From Paracoccaceae bacterium (GTDB lineage: Bacteria; Pseudomonadota; Alphaproteobacteria; Rhodobacterales; Rhodobacteraceae): DNA of 7,012 nucleotides. Below the pieces are notes generated by a model. It made no database searches. It was not told the origin of the DNA and saw only the letters and a list, made by a program, of their open reading frames with translations. The position numbers and the translations under genes are program-made. The stretch is taken from the NCBI GenBank assembly GCA_003545125.1, contig DQCI01000026.1:1-7012 (forward strand). Direction: 5' to 3'. This document shows positions 1-6,815 of this stretch, in pieces; within the stretch, counting starts at the first letter, position 1; each line of letters starts with the position of its first letter.

Positions 1-11
1 CCGGCTCTTGG

Positions 12-1370
12 TCAGGTCGATGACCTCGACGCACCGTCCGCGCTGGCGGCTTCGGAGACAATCACGGGCGCGGGCGCTGAGGGCGCGGGTGCCCCGGCCA
101 CCGACCGGGTGGCAGACGCCAGATCGAAGAGCCATTCGGCTTTGTCAGGGTAGATCCTGCGGGCGTCGCAGGTCGCGCACACGCGCTCGCGGGCAATGTG
201 CCCACGCCTGCGGGCGTCGCCCGGGTGATCCAGCAGGTCGCGGATTTTGTCGGCGATGTCGATGGGGTCGGAAAGCTCGGCCAGGTGGGCGCAGTCGGCA
301 TCGGCGAACTCGCGCACCGGGGCGGTGTCCGAGAGCACCAGCGGCGTGCCCGTGGCCATCGCGTCCAGCATCGACCAGGACAGAACGAACGGCACCGTGG
401 CGTAGACATGCGCGTCGCTGCGCCTGAGCAGCCAAAGGTAATCCTCGGGCGCGAGCATGCCGGTGAAGACTGTCCGACTTTCGTCGAGGTCGAGCCGGCG
501 GAGCGCCTCCGCCTTCCAGTCGACCCGCCGCTCGGCGTTGCCGCCGTAGTGCACGCCGTTGTCGCCGGCGATCACCGCGACCGCCCGCGGGTTTCGGGCC
601 TGGATCTCGGCGAAGGCCGCCATGATCTGGGGAAACCCGCGATGTGGCTCCATCCCGCGGGTCGCGTAGGTGACCACCGGTGTATCGTCCGCGAGCCCCG
701 CGAGCAGCGGATGGCTTGTATGCCCGGGCGGCCCCGGCCGGAAGTGAGCACAATCGATGCCGTCATGCTGAACCCGGAGCATCCCCCGAAAGGCGGCGGG
801 GAACTGCGCTGCCTGAAACTCGGTCGGGCAAAGCCCATGCCCGGCAGAGATCAGTTCCTGTGCGATCGGTTGGTTCCGGCACCGCTCAAGGATCGCCGCT
901 TCGGGTGCGCGTGCCGGATGCTCTCGCTTGACTTCCGCGAGCCAGGCGGTGTCGACCCCGGGGGTGTTGTACCACCATTCGCAGTAGGCGACGTGGACTG
1001 CCTCGGGAAAGAGCTCGCTCAGGAACAGGCCCGCGCCCGGGCCGGCATGGCTGACGATCAGGTCGGGGGAAAGCCCGGCGTCGCGTGCCGCCAGGCATTG
1101 GCGCACGCAGGCCTGGCCCACCAGGGCCGCGCGGTCGAACGGCCGCGCGTAGGGATGGGTGGCCGCGGAGGGCGCCCTGTGCGGCACGTATCGCAAGACC
1201 CGCACCCCGTCCGGCGCGGATGGGCTGCGCCCTGTCGCCGCCCAGACGTCCCAACCGTCGGAGACGAGCCAGCGGGCGAACCCGCCGAACTGCCCCGGCC
1301 AGCTGTCATGCGCGAAGAGTATTTGCGGCTTGCGCTGTCCGATCAACGCGGGCGGGTCCAGGCGTGTCAT
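12..1370 (-). CDS. GT4-type glycosyltransferase (Glyco_trans_4_3-like N-terminus)
   Basis: A 452-residue protein, probably a cytoplasmic or membrane-associated retaining glycosyltransferase that moves a sugar from an activated donor during surface glycan assembly. Seen: an N-terminal Rossmann-like start with 'FAHDSWPGQFGGFARWL' (about 19-35), a 'CEWWYNTPGVD' segment (130-140), 'CPTEFQAAQFP' (181-191), 'QHDGIDCAHFRP' (201-212), 'GMEPHRGFPQIM' (239-250) and 'PFVLSWSMLDAMATGTP' (327-343). This order matches the family with a Glyco_trans_4_3 N-terminal domain followed by a Glycos_transf_1 domain. The position usually Glu in '(L)LEAMA' is Asp336 here. The last 30 or so residues are Ala/Pro/Ser-rich and look disordered. 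The ATG overlaps the stop of the upstream gene as ATGA, which suggests translational coupling and fixes the start; no strong Shine-Dalgarno is seen. The TGA stop lies at 14-12, so the gene is complete. Donor and acceptor cannot be read from the sequence. Confidence 0.9.
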   Translation of the reverse strand: MTRLDPPALIGQRKPQILFAHDSWPGQFGGFARWLVSDGWDVWAATGRSPSAPDGVRVLRYVPHRAPSAATHPYARPFDRAALVGQACVRQCLAARDAGLSPDLIVSHAGPGAGLFLSELFPEAVHVAYCEWWYNTPGVDTAWLAEVKREHPARAPEAAILERCRNQPIAQELISAGHGLCPTEFQAAQFPAAFRGMLRVQHDGIDCAHFRPGPPGHTSHPLLAGLADDTPVVTYATRGMEPHRGFPQIMAAFAEIQARNPRAVAVIAGDNGVHYGGNAERRVDWKAEALRRLDLDESRTVFTGMLAPEDYLWLLRRSDAHVYATVPFVLSWSMLDAMATGTPLVLSDTAPVREFADADCAHLAELSDPIDIADKIRDLLDHPGDARRRGHIARERVCATCDARRIYPDKAEWLFDLASATRSVAGAPAPSAPAPVIVSEAASADGASRSST

Positions 1371-2029
1371 CCGAAGACCGACCAGAGGCCCAGCACCAGC
1401 GCAAGGGCACTCATCGCGAGTGCGATACCCACGGCCGTCCGCAACCCCGGCCCGACCGCGGGATCGGCCGGTGTTTGCGTCACCGCGGCAGCCCCGTCGA
1501 GACGCGCCTGCACCACCTCGATCCGGTCGAGAACAGCAACGATCTCCTTGTGTTCCGGCGGGTCGCCGCCCGCTTCGACCGACCGGCGCAGCGTCGCGAT
1601 ATCGGCCTTGAGCACGGCCATCTCGTCGAAGGTCCGTTCCAGCAAGCGCAACAGCGGATCGTCGTTTGGCGTGGCCTCGCCGGTCGGCCGGAGCGGGCCC
1701 GACGTGCCATCGCCGGTCACCGCGCGCACGGTGAGGGTAAAGACCATCTCCGGCGCGACCGGTGGATCGAGATCGACGGAGAACCCGTACCGCCCGGTCC
1801 CGATCCCACCGCGTTCGAGGTCTGGACGAAAGCGGTCAGCGCGGGTCCGCTGCAGCAGAGCGCCTTCGCGGTATATCTCGACCTCGACGGCCGCATCGGG
1901 GTCGGCGCGGTCGATGGCCCAGCCGGCAATCCGGCTCGGCGATGGCAGATCGTAGACCCCGTTGATGCGGACGGCGGCCGGTGCGGCGCGGTCCGACCGA
2001 AGGTTTTTTGCAGGTGCTTGGGAGGTCAT
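1367..2029 (-). CDS. C-tail-anchored protein with 'GWAxD…GF' beta domain and coiled coil
   Basis: A 220-residue protein of unknown function. Seen: residues 20-102 form a compact beta-rich domain with the pattern 'GVYDLPSP…AGWAIDRADP…VEIYREG…ADRFRPDL…GIGTGRYGFSVDL'. From memory, similar modules occur in alphaproteobacterial proteins tied to glycosyltransferases and surface polysaccharides, but I cannot name a Pfam family with confidence. Residues 126-180 are charged and heptad-like (probable coiled coil). Residues 196-217 form one hydrophobic segment that nearly ends the protein. There is no signal peptide, so a tail-anchored inner-membrane protein with its domain in the cytoplasm is likely (inference). 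It sits first in a two-gene unit and overlaps the glycosyltransferase start by four bases, so it may scaffold or tether that enzyme. The ATG at 2029 has no good Shine-Dalgarno sequence, but no better start is visible before the conserved domain. Confidence 0.82.
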   Translation of the reverse strand: MTSQAPAKNLRSDRAAPAAVRINGVYDLPSPSRIAGWAIDRADPDAAVEVEIYREGALLQRTRADRFRPDLERGGIGTGRYGFSVDLDPPVAPEMVFTLTVRAVTGDGTSGPLRPTGEATPNDDPLLRLLERTFDEMAVLKADIATLRRSVEAGGDPPEHKEIVAVLDRIEVVQARLDGAAAVTQTPADPAVGPGLRTAVGIALAMSALALVLGLWSVFG

Positions 2030-2115
2030 TCAATCGGCTTTCGTGAGGCGTCACGTGCCACCGCAGGCGGTTTGCCTGGTGAATTGGTGCGTGGCTTGGG
2101 GTAGGGTTTGCTGCG
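2030..2115. promoter_or_regulatory. Divergent intergenic region with small palindromes
   Basis: This 86-base gap separates two divergently read genes, so both promoters should lie here or just inside the genes. I see no convincing -35/-10 pair on either strand. It does hold CACGTG at 2052-2057, the palindrome ACCGC-AG-GCGGT at 2060-2071, and an overlapping hairpin CAGGC-ggttt-GCCTG at 2064-2078 whose stem can extend through CAC/GTG with a small bulge. A shared operator is possible but unproven. Short GC-rich palindromes are common by chance at this base composition. Confidence 0.35.
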
Positions 2116-3303
2116 ATGGCCAGACAGAGAATATTCCGCCACGTCGCGCGCCTGTGCGCAGCGTTTGCGCTCGCCGCCGCTGGCGCAGCTGCGGCCGACC
2201 CGGCCCTGCTCTTCGACTGGCAAACCGAGCGCTGCGATCGCTGGGACATCCCCGATGCGCCGGCCCGGTTCTGGCGCGACGCCTCCGGGCAGGTGCATAT
2301 GCTCGCCGGCAATGAGGCGAACCGGGAAAGCGTCGGCCCCGACCTTCGCCACCTGGAGCACGTCTGCCGGTTGGTGCACGCGGGCGCAGAGGACCCCGAT
2401 CCTGCGGCGCGCAACGACCGGGTCTGGATTGTGTCGGTTTTCACCCGGGACGGCGTTCGGATCGAGGCCCTCGGGCACGCGGAATACCATGGGCACCGGC
2501 ACGGCCGGGCCTGCGCCGCGGACGACTACATGTCTTGCTGGCGCAATGCCATCGTGGCACTGGAAAGCGACGACGGCGGACGCAGCTTCACCCGCGTGCC
2601 AGGGCCGCCGGTCGCCGCCCTGCCCTATCGCTACGACCGGGACCAGTCGCGGCGCAGCGGCTACTTCAACCCGTCCAACATGATCGTGGCGGGCGACCAC
2701 CTCTACTTCTATTTCTTCGCCGAAGCCTACGGCGTACAGCGGCGCGGGGTCTGCCTGGCCCGGCGCAAGCTTGACGGGGGCCCGGCCGACTGGCGCGGCT
2801 GGGACGGGCAGGATTTTTCCATCCGCTTCGCCGATCCCTATGCCCCGGGTCTGACGGAGCCCGAACGCCACGTCTGCACGCCCTTGCCGGGTTTGACGGC
2901 GCCGCTGAACTCGATTGTCCGGCAGCCAGCCACCGGGCGCTACCTCGCCGTCTCGCCGATGGTCGCAGAGATCGACGGAACCCGCACCGTCGGGTTCTGG
3001 GCCTTCACGTCCACAGACCTCATCCATTGGCGCGACCGCGTTCTGCTCGCACCGATGCCCCTGCTCTGGGCGCGGGACTGCGCGGACAGCTACGCACACG
3101 CCTATGCCTCGCTGGTCGATCCTGACAGCGGGTCGCGGACCTTCGAGACGGTGGGGACACGCTTCTGGCTCACATTGGTCCGCATGTCGCTCGACGCGAA
3201 ATGCCGCGTGGGGCCTGAGCGCGATCTGATCCGCTTCGATGTCAGTTGGCCAGCGCAAGCGGACGCTCCTCCAACCGTGCGAGCGCCGCGGGCAGATCGG
3301 TAA
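2116..3303 (+). CDS. Exported beta-propeller glycosidase-like protein
   Basis: A 395-residue protein. Seen: an N-terminal signal peptide with basic 'ARQRIFRHVARL', a hydrophobic Ala-rich core and a likely cleavage after Ala27 ('GAAAA|DPA'), so it should be periplasmic or secreted. The mature part has repeated propeller-blade-like segments: 'DRVWIVSVFT' (101-110), 'VALESDDGGRSF' (147-158), 'FNPSNMIVAGDHLYFYFFAE' (184-203), 'GVCLARRKLD' (211-220), 'RYLAVSPM' (275-282) and 'GFWAFTSTDLIHWRDRVLL' (293-311). Phrases such as 'STDLIHW' and 'SDDGGRSF' are typical of GH43/GH32-like five-bladed propellers and sialidase-like folds. Eight cysteines lie after the signal peptide (40, 84, 133, 141, 213, 254, 322, 363), which suggests disulfides. 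I cannot assign the catalytic acids, so it may bind rather than cut a glycan. The ATG at 2116 has only a weak AGGG nine bases upstream. It is the only plus-strand gene here and its 3' end overlaps the acetyltransferase gene. Confidence 0.85.
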   Translation: MARQRIFRHVARLCAAFALAAAGAAAADPALLFDWQTERCDRWDIPDAPARFWRDASGQVHMLAGNEANRESVGPDLRHLEHVCRLVHAGAEDPDPAARNDRVWIVSVFTRDGVRIEALGHAEYHGHRHGRACAADDYMSCWRNAIVALESDDGGRSFTRVPGPPVAALPYRYDRDQSRRSGYFNPSNMIVAGDHLYFYFFAEAYGVQRRGVCLARRKLDGGPADWRGWDGQDFSIRFADPYAPGLTEPERHVCTPLPGLTAPLNSIVRQPATGRYLAVSPMVAEIDGTRTVGFWAFTSTDLIHWRDRVLLAPMPLLWARDCADSYAHAYASLVDPDSGSRTFETVGTRFWLTLVRMSLDAKCRVGPERDLIRFDVSWPAQADAPPTVRAPRADR

Positions 3304-4045
3304 GCTCCTCGTCCCTCAGGACCAGCCCCTCGAACGGCGCGAGCCTTCCGGAGGATACGTGGTCTTCGATCACGTCGAGCGCGCGGGTGATATCGTCCAT
3401 CGGCGCGTCGAACAGGTCGTAGATCGAGTATTGCCACCATTGCACCCGCAAGAGACGCTCGACGACGGGCTCGGGGAAACGCAGGCGCAGCACCCGCCCC
3501 GGCGTGCCGACGACGATCGCGTAGGGCGGCACGTCCTTCACCACCGTCGCGCGCGCGCCGATGATGGCACCGGCGCCGATCGAGACGCCGGACTTGATAA
3601 AGGCGCCTTGGCCGATCCAGACATCGGGGCCCAGTGTGGTGATCGGACAACTCTCCGGGTAGTATGCCTTCCGGGAATGGATGGAGGGCGCCTCGGCCCC
3701 GGCGGCCAGCTTGTCCCAGCCGTACAGCTCCGGATAGTAGGCAGCGCGCGACGTGGTCAACCAGTCGGTCGGATGTTCGTGGGTGCCGGTCACCACGCCA
3801 CTCGCGATGGAGGCATACCGCCCCACCACGATATTGTTGAGCGTTCCGCCGTTGAGGTTGCAAAAGGCGCCGACGCGCAGGTAGGCGCCGTTTACGATCC
3901 GGGCCTGGACCGCAGACGGCGCCTCGATCCAGGACCCTTTCGCAAGTCTCACGGTCTCCGACAATCCGCCCAGGATCAACCCGTGCGGGGGGAAGCCCCG
4001 CAGGGCCGCCGCTTTGCGCGCGCGTTTCGTGCTGTCCATGACCAT
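3242..4045 (-). CDS. CatB/XAT-type hexapeptide-repeat acetyltransferase
   Basis: About 267 residues from this start. It probably transfers an acetyl group from acetyl-CoA to a hydroxyl on a sugar or glycan. Seen: left-handed beta-helix hexapeptide repeats in two blocks, about 48-86 ('ARIVNGAYLRVGAFCNLNGG', 'IVVGRYASIASGVVTG') and 134-183 ('ITTLGPDVWIGQGAFIKSGV', 'SIGAGAIIGARATVVKDVPP', 'IVVGTPGRVLR'). Between them is an insertion loop that begins 'GTHEHPTDW' (87-95), the place of the catalytic His in the xenobiotic/CatB-like class. The family name reflects drug acetylation, but many members acetylate polysaccharides, and the neighbours favour that here. Start choice: ATG at 4045 has GGAG six bases upstream. 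ATG at 4039 has AGAGG at similar spacing and is nearly as good. TTG at 4063 would give 273 residues and has GAGG seven bases upstream. It lies 27 bases after the sulfotransferase stop, in the same operon. Its last 62 bases overlap the opposing gene. Confidence 0.9.
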   Translation of the reverse strand: MVMDSTKRARKAAALRGFPPHGLILGGLSETVRLAKGSWIEAPSAVQARIVNGAYLRVGAFCNLNGGTLNNIVVGRYASIASGVVTGTHEHPTDWLTTSRAAYYPELYGWDKLAAGAEAPSIHSRKAYYPESCPITTLGPDVWIGQGAFIKSGVSIGAGAIIGARATVVKDVPPYAIVVGTPGRVLRLRFPEPVVERLLRVQWWQYSIYDLFDAPMDDITRALDVIEDHVSSGRLAPFEGLVLRDEELTDLPAALARLEERPLALAN

Positions 4046-4072
4046 CCTCTTCTCCGGTTCCAATCTCGTTCC

Positions 4073-5470
4073 TCAGGCGTGCCGCCGTGCCTTTGTCTCA
4101 AGTCGCGCCTGCGCCGCCGCGAGCGCCATCTGCGCGCCCTCATATGCCGGGTTGATTTCCAGCGCCGCCTTCTGGGCTCGGGCGGCGCCGACATCGTCGC
4201 CGGCCGCGGCGCGGGCGATGCCGAGAAAATGCTGGAACTCCCAGTTCGCCGGCGATCGGGCGCAGGCCGTCTCCGCAGCGGCAACCGCCGCCGGCGGCTG
4301 CTCCAGCCGCAACAGGTATTCGCCGAGCGTCCGGTACAATCCGGCGTGCTCGGGGAAGCGCGTGAGCGCGGCGCGGACAACACCCAGCGCCGACTGCGGA
4401 TCGTCGCGCCAGGCGACGGCCGCCTCTCGAATGCAGATTTCGGCCTCCAGGGCGTCGATCCGGACAGCCGCCCCGTTCAAGATTTTCGCCGCGATGCCAA
4501 CGATCTCTTCGGGTGCGGTCTCTCTTGAATCCGCGATTTCGGGATAGGCGGTGAAATCTTCCGAAAACAGCGGATCGCGCCCTGGAAAGTAGCGCTCTGC
4601 GACACGTTCGTTGGCAGCGCGAAACCTTTCGTAGAAGGCGCGCGCCTCGTCGCGCGCAGGCCGCACCCCGCGCCCCGCATAGGTTCGTTCGAGCGCCGTG
4701 ACAACGATACCGCGCAACCGCGTGCCCGGCCGCCCGGCCTGCGCTGTCAGATGCGGGTTGATCTGGCGCAGGAACGCCTGCGCCGCCACCGAGATCGACC
4801 CGTTTTCGTTGGGCACGCTGTGGAAGTCGCCAATCTCGCCGATCCCCCAGCAGGTGAGGAAATCGTCGACCACGCTGCCGTTGGCGAGGAGCCCCGGCTC
4901 GAACAGCCGTACCGAGATCGCCTCCGCGCCGAACGCGTCTTCCCAAAGCGCGAGAAACCGGTCGTAATTGTAGTAGAGACGGTCGGCCGGCGCCTTCTCC
5001 AGGACCCGATCCGGCGCAAGGCCGCTCTTGAGCCTTGTGGAATAGAGCGAGAGCGCCACCCGATCCTGCCGGCGCAGATAGACCGAGATCTCGATCTCGT
5101 CGAAAAACTCCGACAGGAAGTCCCGGAGCCGCCGCACCTCATCCGGCGAGACCAGCCGGCTGTGACAATGCTCGCTGCAGAATATCGCCGTTCGTCCGCC
5201 GGTCAGTTCCGCCTCCGCCATCCGGTGCAGGCGCGCGCGCATCTGCGGCACGGCCTCGGGCGTCTCGCCGCCGAAGGCCGCCTTCAACTCGTCGGGTCGG
5301 TCGGCGTCCATCGCGTAAGCCGCCAGGCCGGTATGGTTCAACGCGCCGCAGAAACGCGGATAGAGATAGCCGCGCTCGGCCAGCCGGTCGCGGTTGGCGG
5401 CCAGGAAGGTCTGCAAACTGGTGGTGCCGGTCTTCTCGGTGCCGATCTGAAGGATCGCTTTGCGTGTCAT
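4073..5470 (-). CDS. Sulfotransferase-like protein with C-terminal TPR-like tail
   Basis: A 465-residue protein. Seen: an N-terminal P-loop-like PAPS-binding motif 'IGTEKTGTTSLQ' (9-20), matching the 5'-phosphosulfate-binding loop of sulfotransferases, with Lys13 as the probable key residue. A second block 'VYLRRQDRVALSLYS' (130-144) carries the Arg…Ser pattern of the 3'-phosphate-binding motif. 'FCSEHCHS' (97-104) lies between them. The catalytic domain seems to end near residue 310. Residues 346-455 are helical, Ala-rich and resemble two to three tetratricopeptide repeats (for example 'SALGVVRAALTRFPEHAGLY', 'EFQHFLGIARAAAGDDVGAA', 'RAQKAALEINPAYEGAQMAL'). The likely role is PAPS-dependent sulfation of a glycan, with the TPRs binding a partner protein. 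The substrate is unknown, and protein sulfation is the alternative. The ATG at 5470 has GAGGAG five bases upstream. The gene lies 34 bases after the HlyD-type gene and 27 before the acetyltransferase. Confidence 0.88.
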   Translation of the reverse strand: MTRKAILQIGTEKTGTTSLQTFLAANRDRLAERGYLYPRFCGALNHTGLAAYAMDADRPDELKAAFGGETPEAVPQMRARLHRMAEAELTGGRTAIFCSEHCHSRLVSPDEVRRLRDFLSEFFDEIEISVYLRRQDRVALSLYSTRLKSGLAPDRVLEKAPADRLYYNYDRFLALWEDAFGAEAISVRLFEPGLLANGSVVDDFLTCWGIGEIGDFHSVPNENGSISVAAQAFLRQINPHLTAQAGRPGTRLRGIVVTALERTYAGRGVRPARDEARAFYERFRAANERVAERYFPGRDPLFSEDFTAYPEIADSRETAPEEIVGIAAKILNGAAVRIDALEAEICIREAAVAWRDDPQSALGVVRAALTRFPEHAGLYRTLGEYLLRLEQPPAAVAAAETACARSPANWEFQHFLGIARAAAGDDVGAARAQKAALEINPAYEGAQMALAAAQARLETKARRHA

Positions 5471-5481
5471 CGTCTCTCCTC
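5471..5481 (-). promoter_or_regulatory. Ribosome binding site for the sulfotransferase gene
   Basis: On the minus strand GAGGAG (5481-5476) is followed by a five-base spacer and the ATG at 5470. It fixes the start of the sulfotransferase-like gene. Confidence 0.75.
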
Positions 5482-5504
5482 GCCTGTTCTTGCTCCGGCG
5501 CCTG

Positions 5505-6815
5505 CTACTCTTCGCGAAATGCCCGCCGGAAGTGGCGCAGGATCGGTTCGAGCAAATAATCTCCGGCGCGGCGTTCGCCGATGGTCAGGGACACTTCAAC
5601 CGGCATCCCGGCCGTCAAAAGCACCCCGTCGAGCGCGGCGACGCTCTCGGGATCAAGGATCACGCGGCCTTCGAAATAGGCATCTCCGGTCTGGTCGTCT
5701 TCGAGCAGGTCAGCCGAGACGTAGGAGACCTCGCCCGTCACCTTCGGCGCCATCGAGCGCTTGTAGGCGGTCAGTTGCAGCCGCGCGGGCTGGCCGACAT
5801 GCACCGTGTCGATGGCATCCGGCGGCAGTTTCACCAAAGCGACCAGCCGGTCGTCGCGGGGCAGGATCTCCATCAGCGGTTGGCCCGATCCAAGCACCGC
5901 GCCCGGGGTCACGGTCGTGATCTCCACCACCCGCCCGGCCTGGGGTGCGCGCAGCAGGTGGCGTTCCATCACGTCCTGAACTGCGCGGATCTGCGACGAC
6001 AACATGGTCAGACGCGCGCGCGCCTCTGCATCGCTCTGCGCGATCTCGACGCGGCGCGCCTGCTCAAGCGCTTCAATCTCGGCCTCCGCGCGGGCAATGC
6101 CCTGACGGGCCGCCTCGATCAGACCGGCATACTCATCGCGGTCGCCTTCGAGCGCCGCGATGGTCCGGTCGAAGTCGAGAAGATCGCGGCGCGGCGTGAC
6201 ACCGCGCTCGACGAGGTCGGCCACCAGCTTGCGCTCGTCGCGCCAGAGGGTCAGCTGCGATTGCGCGCCCGCCTGCCCGCCTTCGTTCGCGGATATCTCG
6301 CCGCGAAGCTGCGCGATCTGGCGCTCGAGCGATACGACCTGCGCCAGGTGATTGCTGCGACGGGCCTCGAAAAGCCTGAGCACTTCGGCGACCAGCGCAG
6401 CACGGTCGCCCGACACGCTCAACGGAGCCGTCTCCGGGGCGAGCGCGGCCCCCGCCTCCTCGGCCTCCAGCCGCCACAGGGCGAGACGCGCGACGTCGGC
6501 CTCGACGTCGAGCTGCGCCAGGCCTTCGCGCGCCTGCGTCGCATCGAGCCGGGCCACGACCTGCCCGGCCTCGACCATCTCGCCGGGCCGCACCAGAAGC
6601 TCGGACAGGATGCCGCCCTCGAGATGCTCGACGGTCTTGCGCTCGCTTTCGGCATGCAAAACGCCGTGGCTGACGATCGCCGCGTCGAGCCGCCCCAAAA
6701 GACCCCATCCCAGGAGCGCCAGCGAAAACGCGAGCGCGACCAGAAGGGCGGAAACAAGGACCGGCCGGTAGCTCGGCAGCGGCTCGTCATCGGCATGCAT
6801 CGCCATCACGCTCAT
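5505..6815 (-). CDS. HlyD/PrsE-type type I secretion membrane fusion protein
   Basis: A 436-residue periplasmic adaptor that links an inner-membrane ABC exporter to a TolC-like outer-membrane channel. Seen: a short cytoplasmic N-terminus, one transmembrane segment (about 19-41), then 'VSHGVLHAESERKTVEHLEG' (48-67), typical of the HlyD first beta-barrel/lipoyl half. 'GGILSELLVRPGEMVEAGQV' (67-86) follows. Residues 95-285 form a long coiled-coil hairpin rich in Glu/Arg/Ala. The lipoyl second half includes 'LLRAPQAGRVVEI' (287-299) and 'TPGAVLGSGQPLMEILP' (303-319). The C-terminus 'AGMPVEVSLTIGERRAGDYL' (402-421) and 'LLEPILRHFRRAFREE' (421-436) is the family signature end. The length is usual for PrsE/AprE-like members. 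The ATG at 6815 overlaps the ABC gene stop as ATGA and has an excellent Shine-Dalgarno sequence. No outer-membrane component or substrate gene lies in the window. Close relatives move glycanases, adhesins, proteases or lipases, so the cargo cannot be named. Confidence 0.95.
   Translation of the reverse strand: MSVMAMHADDEPLPSYRPVLVSALLVALAFSLALLGWGLLGRLDAAIVSHGVLHAESERKTVEHLEGGILSELLVRPGEMVEAGQVVARLDATQAREGLAQLDVEADVARLALWRLEAEEAGAALAPETAPLSVSGDRAALVAEVLRLFEARRSNHLAQVVSLERQIAQLRGEISANEGGQAGAQSQLTLWRDERKLVADLVERGVTPRRDLLDFDRTIAALEGDRDEYAGLIEAARQGIARAEAEIEALEQARRVEIAQSDAEARARLTMLSSQIRAVQDVMERHLLRAPQAGRVVEITTVTPGAVLGSGQPLMEILPRDDRLVALVKLPPDAIDTVHVGQPARLQLTAYKRSMAPKVTGEVSYVSADLLEDDQTGDAYFEGRVILDPESVAALDGVLLTAGMPVEVSLTIGERRAGDYLLEPILRHFRRAFREE

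Noticed and set aside
198..1955. A 585-residue open frame on the plus strand across both left-hand genes
   Set aside because: It is antisense to two genes with clear domains and ATGA coupling. Its translation is Arg/Gly/Pro-rich with no recognisable motif, as expected for a shadow frame in GC-rich DNA.
2084..2107. TTGGTG and TAGGGT as a -35/-10 promoter for the propeller gene
   Set aside because: The spacer is only 12 bases and the -10 match is poor, so no sigma-70-like promoter can be supported.
2026..3258. A 410-residue open frame on the minus strand opposite the propeller gene
   Set aside because: Its product shows no domain, signal or membrane segment, while the plus strand has a signal peptide and propeller blades. 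It also overlaps the start of the 1367-2029 gene and the end of the acetyltransferase gene.
4046..4063. TTG start for the acetyltransferase at 4063
   Set aside because: It is possible, with GAGG seven bases upstream, but two in-frame ATGs at 4045 and 4039 have good ribosome binding sites and the extra six residues show no conserved pattern. It is kept only as an alternative.
3239..4528. A 429-residue open frame on the plus strand opposite the acetyltransferase and sulfotransferase genes
   Set aside because: The minus strand carries hexapeptide repeats and the sulfotransferase's TPR-like C-terminal tail here. The plus-strand translation has no recognisable family pattern.
5482..5504. Terminator or promoter between the HlyD-type and sulfotransferase genes
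   Set aside because: The gap is 34 bases, no stable hairpin with a T-run is present, and a strong ribosome binding site suggests read-through within one operon.
4751..5920. A 389-residue open frame on the plus strand
   Set aside because: It crosses the sulfotransferase and HlyD-type genes in antisense and reads as low-complexity Arg/Ala/Pro sequence.
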